NCBI GenBank assembly: GCA_030694265.1
Contig: JAUXYP010000008.1
Coordinates: 124,001 to 188,000, forward strand
Source of the DNA: Sulfuricurvum sp.
GTDB taxonomy: Bacteria; Campylobacterota; Campylobacteria; Campylobacterales; Sulfurimonadaceae
Reading direction: 5' to 3'
DNA: 64,000 nucleotides
Shown in pieces: positions 46,040 through 53,388 of this stretch. A model generated the notes under the pieces. That model saw only the letters and a program-made list of their open reading frames with translations. It had not been told where the DNA came from and did not search any database. Each line of letters starts with the position of its first letter. Positions within the stretch are counted from its first letter, which is position 1. A program made the position numbers and the translations under genes.

Positions 46040-46578
46040 GGTAATGTCTTTGTAGGGGAATAGATTTTTGGATCGGTCCAATAAAGCTTGTCACTGCTGT
46101 AGCCAAATTGTGGCAATTGGGAAAGAATCGTTTGACGATCCGAATCACTCAGCGATGGAGTACGAGAGAGAATCCACAGGTATTTTCGTGATGGATCGCC
46201 TACAACGCTGTATCGATAATCATCCCCTAGCATTAGCACCCAGTAATCACCGTAAAATGGCCAAAAAAAGGTAACGCGCAGTTTAGTATTTTTAGAGGAC
46301 TCGACTGTAGACGCTTTACCTTGAGCTTGGCCAGTGATGGTTGAGTGTGCATCATAGCAACTGTTGGTAACGGCTACGTGGTCACCCAGCAGTGAGTAAT
46401 GGGCAGTGGCTCCTACGCATCCCTTTTCAAAACGGTTTTCGTAACGGGCGATTTCATACCATGTCCCTTTATACTGTTCTAAATCTAGAGAGCTTACCGT
46501 AGAAAGCGGCGCAGTTGCAGACGTACTGCAACCGTGTATCATGAAAATAAAAAAAATTGAGGGGATAAAATACTTCAT
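46036..46578 (-). CDS. blc: Outer-membrane lipocalin (Blc-like lipoprotein)
   Basis: A 180-residue bacterial lipocalin. Signal peptide ends at the lipobox-like IHGC (Cys17). The lipocalin signature GTWYEIARYENRFEKGC (about 36-52) and the C-terminal LWILSRTPSLSD are clear. Blc binds fatty acids or lysophospholipids at the outer membrane and is induced in envelope stress. The lipobox is slightly unusual (H at -2). It is in an operon with an epimerase-like protein upstream and an SRPBCC protein downstream. Confidence 0.9.
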   Translation of the reverse strand: MKYFIPSIFFIFMIHGCSTSATAPLSTVSSLDLEQYKGTWYEIARYENRFEKGCVGATAHYSLLGDHVAVTNSCYDAHSTITGQAQGKASTVESSKNTKLRVTFFWPFYGDYWVLMLGDDYRYSVVGDPSRKYLWILSRTPSLSDSDRQTILSQLPQFGYSSDKLYWTDPKIYSPTKTLP

Positions 46579-46605
46579 ATTTGCATCCTTGAGTTAATGG
46601 TGTAA

Positions 46606-48033
46606 TTAAATTTTATGCATAGTATTTTGTTTGGCTCGTTTCATCAAATTTCTTGCCATTCCGCCAAAAATAAAGAGATGAAAAGGAAACATGAGATACC
46701 AATAAACTCTTCCTGCTAGGCCGTGTGGATAAAAATAAGCGGTTTGATAGAGAGAACCATCCTTGATCAAAAATTCCAGCCATGCTTTGCCTGGAAGTTT
46801 CATCTGTGAAAAGAGCAACACTCTTTTATCTTCTTGTAAATCGACGACTTTCCAAAAATCGACACTATCACAGATACGCAGATTAATAGGGTCACGTCGC
46901 CCGCGAGAGAGGCCATAACCTCCAAAAAGTTTATCAATAAAACCACGAATTTTCCATAGGAGATCAAATCCAAACCAACCGTTGGAACCCCCGATAGTAC
47001 ATACGGTATTAAAGATTTCCTTCGGTCTGATACCATTGAGTGCAATGATTTGCCTATCAACGAATATAGCATTCGCTAAAGCAGAATGGTCAACTTCCCA
47101 CGCTTGTCCGGAGGCATCCGACCATCGGCTAATGACTTGCGTATTTTTGATTTCCTCAATAGCGGCTTTAACTGCTTGATCATAGCTGATTGGTTTAATC
47201 ATGGGAAAAAGTTGTGCGGCATTGTTGTTTTTAACGATGACTTCGCTTTTTAACCCTTCTATAAGAGCTGATGCGACAGAGTAGGGGACGGGGGTCATGA
47301 GCGTTAGCCAATAGGATGAAAGTTTTGGTGAGAAAAAAGGTACCGGAATCAAGATGCGTTCCAATCCAACGGCACGTGCATAGCCAAGCAAAAGATTTTT
47401 GTAGCTCATTTGCTCACTTCCAATATCGATGACCGTATTTTCACTTTCTTCTATCATCGCGGCTTGGGCCAAATACTCGATTACATCACACTGGGCACTG
47501 GGTTGGCAAAGGGTATTGACCCATTTCGGGGTGATCATAAAGGGGAGTTTTTCAACCAGATTACGAATGATTTCAAAACTCGCCGATCCGGATCCGATGA
47601 TTACTCCGGCACGAAACCATAGGGTTTGGATTTTATCAGGCCGTGAGCTTAGTATTTCTCCGGTTTCAATGCGGCTTAGGAGATGTTCGCTGGCACTCTC
47701 CTTTTCCCCAAGGCCTCCTAAATAGATGATCCGTTTCACCCCTTGCTTGATACAGGCATCCAAAAAGTTGTGCGCACTTTTTTGATCAAGTTCACGATAA
47801 TTTTTGGACTCCATTGAATGGATCAAGTAGTAAGCGGTATCGATACCTTCAAGTGCGGCTTCAAGACTTTTGATATCAAAGGTATTGCCTTGTGCAATCT
47901 GGATATTTGTTTGTTCTTTAACAGCGCGTACTTGTTTCATAAAAAGTCGAAGAGCGATATTTTTTTCTAGTAAAAGACGCTGTTTAAGGCGTCCTCCAAT
48001 GTATCCACTTGCACCTGTGAGTAGTATATTCAT
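46606..48033 (-). CDS. NAD(P)-binding epimerase-like protein with DUF2867
   Basis: A 475-residue protein. The N-terminal extended SDR domain has TGASGYIGGRL (6-16) and YLIHSM. The C-terminal DUF2867 domain (about 310-470) includes WFGFDLLWKIRGFIDKLFGG and GRRDP. The pair of domains is typical of oxidoreductases (COG0702-like plus DUF2867) found in stress clusters. Substrate unknown. It lies between the glutathione peroxidase and lipocalin genes on the same strand (47 and 27 bases). Confidence 0.85.
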   Translation of the reverse strand: MNILLTGASGYIGGRLKQRLLLEKNIALRLFMKQVRAVKEQTNIQIAQGNTFDIKSLEAALEGIDTAYYLIHSMESKNYRELDQKSAHNFLDACIKQGVKRIIYLGGLGEKESASEHLLSRIETGEILSSRPDKIQTLWFRAGVIIGSGSASFEIIRNLVEKLPFMITPKWVNTLCQPSAQCDVIEYLAQAAMIEESENTVIDIGSEQMSYKNLLLGYARAVGLERILIPVPFFSPKLSSYWLTLMTPVPYSVASALIEGLKSEVIVKNNNAAQLFPMIKPISYDQAVKAAIEEIKNTQVISRWSDASGQAWEVDHSALANAIFVDRQIIALNGIRPKEIFNTVCTIGGSNGWFGFDLLWKIRGFIDKLFGGYGLSRGRRDPINLRICDSVDFWKVVDLQEDKRVLLFSQMKLPGKAWLEFLIKDGSLYQTAYFYPHGLAGRVYWYLMFPFHLFIFGGMARNLMKRAKQNTMHKI

Positions 48034-48080
48034 GATTTTACCTCTCTTCTAAAGTATAGAAAAAATAGATATATGATTTA

Positions 48081-48614
48081 TTAGAACAACTTTTCTATGT
48101 CAGAAGCAATTGATTCAGGTGACGTTGATGGGGCATAACGGTGAACGACTTTTCCATTTTTATCTACTAGAAACTTTGTGAAATTCCATTTTACTGCTTC
48201 ACTTCCTAATATCCCGGGTGCTTGTTGCTTTAGGTATTGATAGAGGGGGTGAGCGTTTGCGCCGTTGACATCAATTTTTGCAAACATAGGGAAGGTTACA
48301 CCATAGTTAACACGGCAAAAAGTTACAATTCCGGCTTCGTTGAGGGGCTCTTGTCCCGCGAACTGATTACAAGGGAATCCTAATACTACAAACCCTTTGG
48401 TCTTATACGTTTTGTAGAGCTTTTCTAATCCTTCAAACTGAGGAGTAAAGCCACATCCGCTTGCCGTATTGACGATCAGCATGACTTTACCTTTATAGGG
48501 TTCCAGTGTTGTTTTTTCTTTTTTGATTGTGACGATTCCAAAATCGTAAATTGATGAAGGTTGTGTTGACATAAGCGTACCCCACGTGGCAATGAGAATG
48601 AGTAAATATTTCAT
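48081..48614 (-). CDS. Glutathione peroxidase, exported cysteine type
   Basis: A 177-residue thiol peroxidase. The peroxidatic Cys54 is in NTASGCGFTPQ (Cys in place of Sec), and the FPCNQFAGQEP motif and WNFTKFLVDKNG complete the catalytic triad. An N-terminal hydrophobic segment (about 1-18) suggests export to the periplasm, which is less common than the cytoplasmic form. It likely reduces lipid or organic peroxides with thioredoxin or glutathione. It shares the direction of the lipocalin-photolyase set. Confidence 0.9.
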   Translation of the reverse strand: MKYLLILIATWGTLMSTQPSSIYDFGIVTIKKEKTTLEPYKGKVMLIVNTASGCGFTPQFEGLEKLYKTYKTKGFVVLGFPCNQFAGQEPLNEAGIVTFCRVNYGVTFPMFAKIDVNGANAHPLYQYLKQQAPGILGSEAVKWNFTKFLVDKNGKVVHRYAPSTSPESIASDIEKLF

Positions 48615-48616
48615 TT

Positions 48617-48811
48617 TTAGTGTTTGGGCGGAGAAGTGTATTTCCCCTCTTTTATCCCTTTGGATATTTTTTCCAAGGTCTGTTTGGCTTGAAGTGTTTT
48701 ATTAACGGAATGATCATGAAGCGGTAAAACGAAGGCGAGTAAAATGAAAATCAGACTAAAAACCAATCCGCCAAGAACCGCGAGAATGAGTTTAAGTTTT
48801 GCGTCATCCAT
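48617..48811 (-). CDS. Small single-pass membrane protein
   Basis: A 64-residue protein with one strong membrane segment (about 8-30) followed by a charged tail rich in Lys. It lies two bases before the glutathione peroxidase gene and is probably co-translated with it. No family is recognised. Its conservation in other genomes cannot be judged here. Confidence 0.5.
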   Translation of the reverse strand: MDDAKLKLILAVLGGLVFSLIFILLAFVLPLHDHSVNKTLQAKQTLEKISKGIKEGKYTSPPKH

Positions 48812-48871
48812 AAAACTGCCTTCCTACTCATAGTTAGGAATATTATAGCTTATTTGCACTCGATAGTAAAA

Positions 48872-49411
48872 TTAAGATAATTTACCTGAAGAGACGAGGC
48901 GATCAACAACGGCCATATTTTTCATGACTCGATTGTAGTAAGGATGGTTGTTCATTCCACCATTGTATCCGCTAACGGCATGAAACGAGTTACTGCGTTG
49001 TTCGTGTAAGAGTACGACATAGTAGGTTGCCACTTTTGCGGAGAGACGGACATCTCCTAATAAACGTGCGGCAATTTGGATATCGCTTAGTTTGCTAATC
49101 CAGCTAAGTTTTGGAATGTATTGTGATACGTGTCGTGCTGTTTGAACACGAATTTGCATGGCGCCAAGAGAGGCTTTAGTAATTGATTTTTTGTTATGAT
49201 AGTCACCGACGAGATTATCACCTGCATCGCTCTCGGTGATACAAATAGCGCTGATGGTATTCTCATAAGTTGTCCCATGTTTATCGGGTATACTTTTAGC
49301 AATGTCACGAACGGTTTGTAAAACGTGTAGTTGTTTAGGGGACATTTTATTGCTGGTATTATTTGCAAAGAGACTTAGGGTTAGCAGTATTATCAACGAA
49401 ATGAATTTCAA
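48872..49411 (-). CDS. Lytic transglycosylase-like (SLT-domain) exported protein
   Basis: A 179-residue exported protein. A signal peptide (about 1-16, ending LFA) precedes a lysozyme-like SLT domain. The likely catalytic Glu is in CITESDAG (about residue 58), with SLGAMQIRVQTARHV and YNGGMNN matching the second and third SLT motifs. It would cut peptidoglycan in the periplasm. It starts the minus-strand run that leads into the stress genes, 60 bases upstream of the small membrane protein. Confidence 0.8.
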   Translation of the reverse strand: MKFISLIILLTLSLFANNTSNKMSPKQLHVLQTVRDIAKSIPDKHGTTYENTISAICITESDAGDNLVGDYHNKKSITKASLGAMQIRVQTARHVSQYIPKLSWISKLSDIQIAARLLGDVRLSAKVATYYVVLLHEQRSNSFHAVSGYNGGMNNHPYYNRVMKNMAVVDRLVSSGKLS

Positions 49412-49527
49412 AATTAATGGCTCCTTATTTTGGTAGTGAAAGTTTAAACCATTGAGGAGGCTCCAAGCCGTGTGTGAAGTTGGTAACCGTTTGAGTTAAG
49501 ATAAAGTTATCAATATCATCAATTTAC

Positions 49528-49541
49528 CCCTATGTATAGGG
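49528..49541. repeat. 14-base palindrome
   Basis: CCCTAT-GT-ATAGGG, a perfect inverted repeat with a two-base centre, about 120 bases from the SLT gene and 130 from the nuclease-like gene. It may be an operator, but no matching regulator motif was recognised. Confidence 0.4.
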
Positions 49542-49631
49542 AAAACTAATGTTAAGTTTCGGCAATTATGTGGGTATTTACTGTTTCTATATGTTACTTA
49601 TGCAGTGTGTAGTTTAAGTTTGAAATTAATA

Positions 49632-49650
49632 TTAAGCTATATTTAAGCTA
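49632..49650. repeat. Direct repeat, one helical turn apart
   Basis: TTAAGCTA occurs twice with an 11-base period, just before the ATG at 49673. The phasing places both copies on one DNA face, as for PhoB/OmpR-type response regulator sites. The regulator is not known. Confidence 0.35.
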
Positions 49651-49672
49651 AAAATGGAGAAAAATAACAACA

Positions 49673-50188
49673 ATGTGTAAAAAAGAAACACGATTTAAAC
49701 TTTGTATCGTATTTTTTTGCTTCTCAATATCATTAAATGCAAAAATTATGCTAGGTCAGATGAGTAGTATTGAAAATAACGCAGCTATGACACTGCTGGA
49801 TAATAATAAGCCGGTACGATGTGAACCTCATGGGATCAAAACTTTGGAATGGTTGGTTCGTGATGCAGCAAACCCTGCTGAGTGTCAAAAAAGCGTAAAT
49901 GCTTTTTATTTTTCCCATCCGCATGAGCGACTGTACGCTCAGGAGCACATACACCTATATCAGAGGTACCATTATGAAAAAGGTGATAAAGGGTGCATCC
50001 TTTATTCAAATGGCCCTGAGAGCTACAGCGAGGTGTTGTTAAATGAGGGATTGGCGGTAGTGGACGAAAAATACAATAACAGTGAATGGAATGAAAAGCT
50101 TAAGAGGGCTGCCTTACGTGGACAAAAGAAGAAAGGGAGAATTTACGAAAGTGATATTCTCCAAAAATGCATTGAAAAGAAGCGCTAA
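49673..50188 (+). CDS. Exported SNase-like protein, active-site residues not preserved
   Basis: A 171-residue protein with a signal peptide (about 1-23). The C-terminal part matches the thermonuclease fold: LLNEGLAVVDEKY and WNEKLKRAALRGQKKKGRIY. The residues used for catalysis in staphylococcal nuclease are not seen: the region that should carry DGDT is absent and the GR motif reads KGC. Four cysteines in the mature part could form disulfides. It is likely a non-catalytic relative or a diverged nuclease. Stands alone, convergent with the next gene. Confidence 0.55.
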   Translation: MCKKETRFKLCIVFFCFSISLNAKIMLGQMSSIENNAAMTLLDNNKPVRCEPHGIKTLEWLVRDAANPAECQKSVNAFYFSHPHERLYAQEHIHLYQRYHYEKGDKGCILYSNGPESYSEVLLNEGLAVVDEKYNNSEWNEKLKRAALRGQKKKGRIYESDILQKCIEKKR

Positions 50189-50197
50189 TCCTCTGGA

Positions 50198-50485
50198 CTA
50201 TTTGCTAGTAAGATAAATCCAAAAGTCTTTGTGCGTCTTTCCTTCATTTAGAAAATAAAACTGCAAAATGGCAACACGATAGAGAGTGATTGCCATTTTT
50301 GCAAAAGGGATGATGAGAGTGACGAACATCCACCACGGCTGTTCCTGATCCCCTTTGGAGAGAACCATCTCCTCGACACCGATATTATTACTCAAATATA
50401 CCCCAAGCGCCATCGAAAAGACGAAATTGAGGATCACGCCGAAAATAGTATAGGAATAAAATTCCGGTGTAGTAAAATCGATCAT
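50198..50485 (-). CDS. Small membrane protein of unknown function
   Basis: A 95-residue protein with two predicted membrane segments (about 10-30 and 48-72). It follows the pyrophosphatase gene by eight bases on the same strand. Several Campylobacterota have such proteins near ppa; no function is known to me. Confidence 0.6.
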   Translation of the reverse strand: MIDFTTPEFYSYTIFGVILNFVFSMALGVYLSNNIGVEEMVLSKGDQEQPWWMFVTLIIPFAKMAITLYRVAILQFYFLNEGKTHKDFWIYLTSK

Positions 50486-50493
50486 GGTTTCAT

Positions 50494-51015
50494 TTACTCT
50501 TTATAATTGCTAATAGCATCTTGGAGGATTTTAGTTGCGGATGCTTTGTCCTCAAATCCTTTTACTTTTACCCATTTATTAGGCTCAAGCATTTTGTAGG
50601 TTTCAAAGAAGTTTTTGATTTTTGCCAAGGTGTGTTTTGGAATATCACCAAGATCTTGAATCTCATCAAATGAAGGATCTATTTTTGAAGTCGGAACAGC
50701 GAGGAGCTTTTCATCAATACCGCTTTCGTCTTCCATGATTAAAACACCAACTAAACGACAGTTGGTAACACATCCCTCGACCATTGGATATTCTGTCAAG
50801 ATAAGAATATCAGCAGGATCGCCATCTTGAGAAAGGGTTTTGTTGACAAAACCGTAGTTCGCAGGATAATACATTGCTGAGTGCATAACACGATCAAGGA
50901 CTAAAGCACCGCTCTCTTTTTCTACTTCGTATTTGATGTTTGAACCACAGGCAATTTCAATAATCGCTTTGACTTTGTCCGGATTTTCACCGTATCCGAT
51001 TTTATTAAGATCCAT
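50494..51015 (-). CDS. ppa: Inorganic pyrophosphatase
   Basis: A 173-residue family I soluble pyrophosphatase. The signature is DGDPADIL (about 64-71), with YPANYGFV before it and DPSFDEIQDL after. It hydrolyses pyrophosphate in the cytoplasm and pulls biosynthetic reactions forward. The length is normal. Upstream is a divergent gene with 95 bases between. Confidence 0.95.
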   Translation of the reverse strand: MDLNKIGYGENPDKVKAIIEIACGSNIKYEVEKESGALVLDRVMHSAMYYPANYGFVNKTLSQDGDPADILILTEYPMVEGCVTNCRLVGVLIMEDESGIDEKLLAVPTSKIDPSFDEIQDLGDIPKHTLAKIKNFFETYKMLEPNKWVKVKGFEDKASATKILQDAISNYKE

Positions 51016-51110
51016 AAGGGTACCTCTTTTATTAATATGTAATAATTGGCGCGGATTGTAACGAAATATTCTTATAGGTTAATTGAAAGTCAAAGAGTAA
51101 AACTTTTTTA

Positions 51111-51491
51111 ATGAAGTTTATACTAGAATCACGTCAACGTATTAAGACGTGCAAATTAAACAAGGGACAGTGGGACGTGGAATTACTAACTAAAGTAATG
51201 AAATATTTGAACGTATTTCAAGCCAAAAATCTCTCAGAGTTACAAGTGTGTTCAGGACACACTGGACGTGATTCAGCCTTGTGTGATCGTACAGAGGGTG
51301 CAAAAGTTGCGGCAATTGCTACAGCACTGCACCATCATGAGACTGTTGAAAATGATGTACGAGCACGAGTGGCTGCAATTGCTGCTGCACTTCATCATCA
51401 TGAACTCGAAACAGCATCTCAGAATAACGGTGCATGGGGGCTTGCTGCTTTAGTGGCCGCGATTCATCACCACAAAAACACTAAGAAGTAG
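51111..51491 (+). CDS. Small protein with three Ala-rich His-triplet helices, upstream of PycB/OadA
   Basis: A 126-residue soluble protein with a striking pattern: three short units, each an alanine-rich amphipathic helix ending in HHH, at about 64-76 (VAAIATALHHHE), 86-98 (VAAIAAALHHHE) and 111-123 (LAALVAAIHHHK). The N-terminal 60 residues are ordinary and include three Cys. The helices resemble the C-terminal 'AAIxAA' tails of sodium-pump decarboxylase subunits but there is no membrane segment as in OadG. It ends 12 bases before the carboxyltransferase gene, so co-expression is expected. Start uncertain: ATG 51111 has no strong ribosome site; an internal ATG near 51199 is possible. Metal binding by the histidines is inferred. 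Confidence 0.6.
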   Translation: MKFILESRQRIKTCKLNKGQWDVELLTKVMKYLNVFQAKNLSELQVCSGHTGRDSALCDRTEGAKVAAIATALHHHETVENDVRARVAAIAAALHHHELETASQNNGAWGLAALVAAIHHHKNTKK

Positions 51492-51503
51492 GGAAGCTGA
51501 TAA

Positions 51504-53327
51504 ATGGCAAAAAAATACATCGACGTAATGGACACAACGTTCCGTGACGGTTTTCAATCCGTTTTCGGCGGACGGGTGTTGATGAACGATTTCTTTCCTG
51601 CGGTAGAAGCTGCGAAAGAAGCAGGGATCACCCATTTTGAATTCGGCGGCGGAGCTCGTTTTCAAAGCCTTTTTTTCTATCTCAATGAAAATGCATTTGA
51701 GATGATGGATAAATTTCGTGCCATTGTAGGTCCTGATGCAAATCTTCAGACGCTCGCTCGCGGCGTCAATACGGTCATGCTTGATACGGGAAGCCGTGAA
51801 ATGGTTGATTTGCATGCGAAGATGTTCAAAAAACATGGAACAACTACGATCCGAAATTTTGATGCGCTCAATGACATTGAAAATCTTAAATATTCAGGTG
51901 AGCGAATCGTTCACCATGGTTTAAAGCATGAAGCGGTTGTTACGTTAATGGATCTTCCTCCAGGGTGTGTAGGTGCTCATGATGTTCCATTTTATGAAAA
52001 AACCCTTCGTGATCTTTTGGATTCAGGGATTCCCTATCACTCTATCTGTTTTAAAGATGCAAGTGGAACGTCAAGCCCGCAAAAGGTGTTTGATACAATC
52101 AAGATGGCACGTAAGTTGGTTCCTGAGGGGACACATCTGCGTCTTCATACGCATGAAACAGCGGGAGTGAGTGTTGCATGTTATCTTGCAGCTCTTGATG
52201 CCGGTATTGATGGTATTGATATGGCGGCAGCTCCTGTGAGTGGCGGTACGTCACAGCCTGACATTTTGACCATGCTGCATGCAGTTAAGGGCAAAAATTT
52301 TGATTTAGGCGGTTTAGAACTGGAAAAAATTCTTCAATATGAAGATGTTTTGGGTGATTGTTTGAAAGACTATTTCATCCCACCTGAGGCAACGCAGGTG
52401 TCACCGCTCATTCCATTCTCACCAATGCCAGGCGGTGCATTGACAGCGAATACACAGATGATGCGTGATAACAATATGTTGGACCGTTACCCTGAAGTCA
52501 TTCGCGCAATGCGTGAAGTGGTAGAAAAAGGGGGATACGGTACATCGGTTACTCCTGTGTCTCAATTTTATTTCCAACAAGCGCTTAACAATGCATTGAT
52601 GGGTCCATGGAAAAAAATTGCACCGGGTTATGGCAAAATGGTATTGGGTTACTTTGGTAAAACACCAACGGCACCTGATGCCGAAGTTATTCGGATTGCC
52701 TCAGAACAGTTGAAGCTTGAACCGACATCTGAGAATGCGATTGATATCGCAGATCGTGATGAAAAGAAATCGATTGTGTATTGGACTAAAGCGCTAAAAG
52801 AAGAAGGCATTGAGGCTACGGATGAAAATATTTTCATTGCGGCTTCATGTGATGTCAAAGGAATTGCTTTCCTCAAAGGGGAAGCCGTGGTAAACGTACG
52901 AAAAAATGGCCCGAAAGTGCCAGAATCACTTAAAACAACACTACAGGAGAATTTTAATATGGCAAATGGTACATACACAGTAATCGTAGACGGACAACAA
53001 TATAATGTACAAATTGTAAATGGAAATGCAAATGTTCAATCAGTAGTAGCAGCCCCTGTAGCTGCAGCAGTAGCAGCACCAGTTGCAGCACCAGTTGCAG
53101 CACCGGCTGCAAACGCAAATGCAATTTGTGCTGAACTTCCAGGTTCAGTATTCAAACTGGTTGCATCAGTTGGTGACAGCGTGAATGCTGGCGATAAGAT
53201 TATGATTTTGGAAGCTATGAAAATGGAAATTGATGTACTTGCGCCACGTGCGGGAAAAGTGACATCAATCAGCGTCCAACCAAATGATAAGATTGAAGCC
53301 GGTCAGGTACTTGCTGTAGTAGAGTAA
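51504..53327 (+). CDS. Biotin-dependent carboxyltransferase, pyruvate carboxylase subunit B / oxaloacetate decarboxylase alpha
   Basis: A 607-residue enzyme. N-terminal HMGL-like metal-binding carboxyltransferase domain (about 5-270) starts DTTFRDGFQS and has LHTHETAG; then a PYC/OADA conserved domain (about 290-480), a Pro/Ala linker (about 510-540, VAAPVAAPVAAP repeats) and a biotinyl domain with Lys573 in EAMKMEID. In Campylobacterota this subunit pairs with a separate biotin carboxylase (PycA) for anaplerotic oxaloacetate synthesis, or with OadB/OadG as a sodium pump. Neither partner is in the window. An Ala/His-rich gene sits 12 bases upstream. A stem-loop terminator follows. Confidence 0.9.
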   Translation: MAKKYIDVMDTTFRDGFQSVFGGRVLMNDFFPAVEAAKEAGITHFEFGGGARFQSLFFYLNENAFEMMDKFRAIVGPDANLQTLARGVNTVMLDTGSREMVDLHAKMFKKHGTTTIRNFDALNDIENLKYSGERIVHHGLKHEAVVTLMDLPPGCVGAHDVPFYEKTLRDLLDSGIPYHSICFKDASGTSSPQKVFDTIKMARKLVPEGTHLRLHTHETAGVSVACYLAALDAGIDGIDMAAAPVSGGTSQPDILTMLHAVKGKNFDLGGLELEKILQYEDVLGDCLKDYFIPPEATQVSPLIPFSPMPGGALTANTQMMRDNNMLDRYPEVIRAMREVVEKGGYGTSVTPVSQFYFQQALNNALMGPWKKIAPGYGKMVLGYFGKTPTAPDAEVIRIASEQLKLEPTSENAIDIADRDEKKSIVYWTKALKEEGIEATDENIFIAASCDVKGIAFLKGEAVVNVRKNGPKVPESLKTTLQENFNMANGTYTVIVDGQQYNVQIVNGNANVQSVVAAPVAAAVAAPVAAPVAAPAANANAICAELPGSVFKLVASVGDSVNAGDKIMILEAMKMEIDVLAPRAGKVTSISVQPNDKIEAGQVLAVVE

Positions 53328-53340
53328 TCTTTTACTCTAC
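53319..53340 (+). other. Perfect inverted repeat at the end of the PycB/OadA gene
   Basis: GTAGAGTAA-TCTT-TTACTCTAC, a nine-base stem with a four-base loop, including the stop codon of the upstream gene. There is no T run directly after it; a second hairpin with T run follows. It could protect the 3' end of the mRNA. Confidence 0.45.
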
Positions 53341-53354
53341 ATACTCTCTTTCAT

Positions 53355-53377
53355 CTTCCCATTTCGGGAAGTTTTTT
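53355..53377 (+). terminator. Rho-independent terminator after PycB/OadA
   Basis: CTTCCC-ATTTC-GGGAAG followed by six T (53372-53377), on the plus strand, 27 bases after the stop. The stem is GC-rich and in the right place. It faces the convergent cheV end, so it may be shared, but there is no T run on the minus side. Confidence 0.7.
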
Positions 53378-53388
53378 ACTCTTCTCTT

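Larger units (their letters stand above)
49412..49672. promoter_or_regulatory. Intergenic region between SLT gene and nuclease-like gene
   Basis: The longest gene-free stretch in the window (261 bases), with divergent genes on each side. It contains a 14-base palindrome CCCTATGTATAGGG (49528-49541) and an 8-base direct repeat TTAAGCTA at 49632-49639 and 49643-49650, spaced 11 bases. No RNA gene or open frame was seen. The repeats lie close to the expected promoter of the plus-strand gene. Confidence 0.35.

Noticed and set aside
48081-48614. Possible selenoprotein (glutathione peroxidase)
   Set aside because: Peroxidatic position is a normal Cys codon; there is no in-frame TGA at the site.
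51111-51491. Identity as OadG, the sodium-pump decarboxylase gamma subunit
   Set aside because: No membrane segment and three repeated His-triplets; only the Ala-rich helix resembles it.
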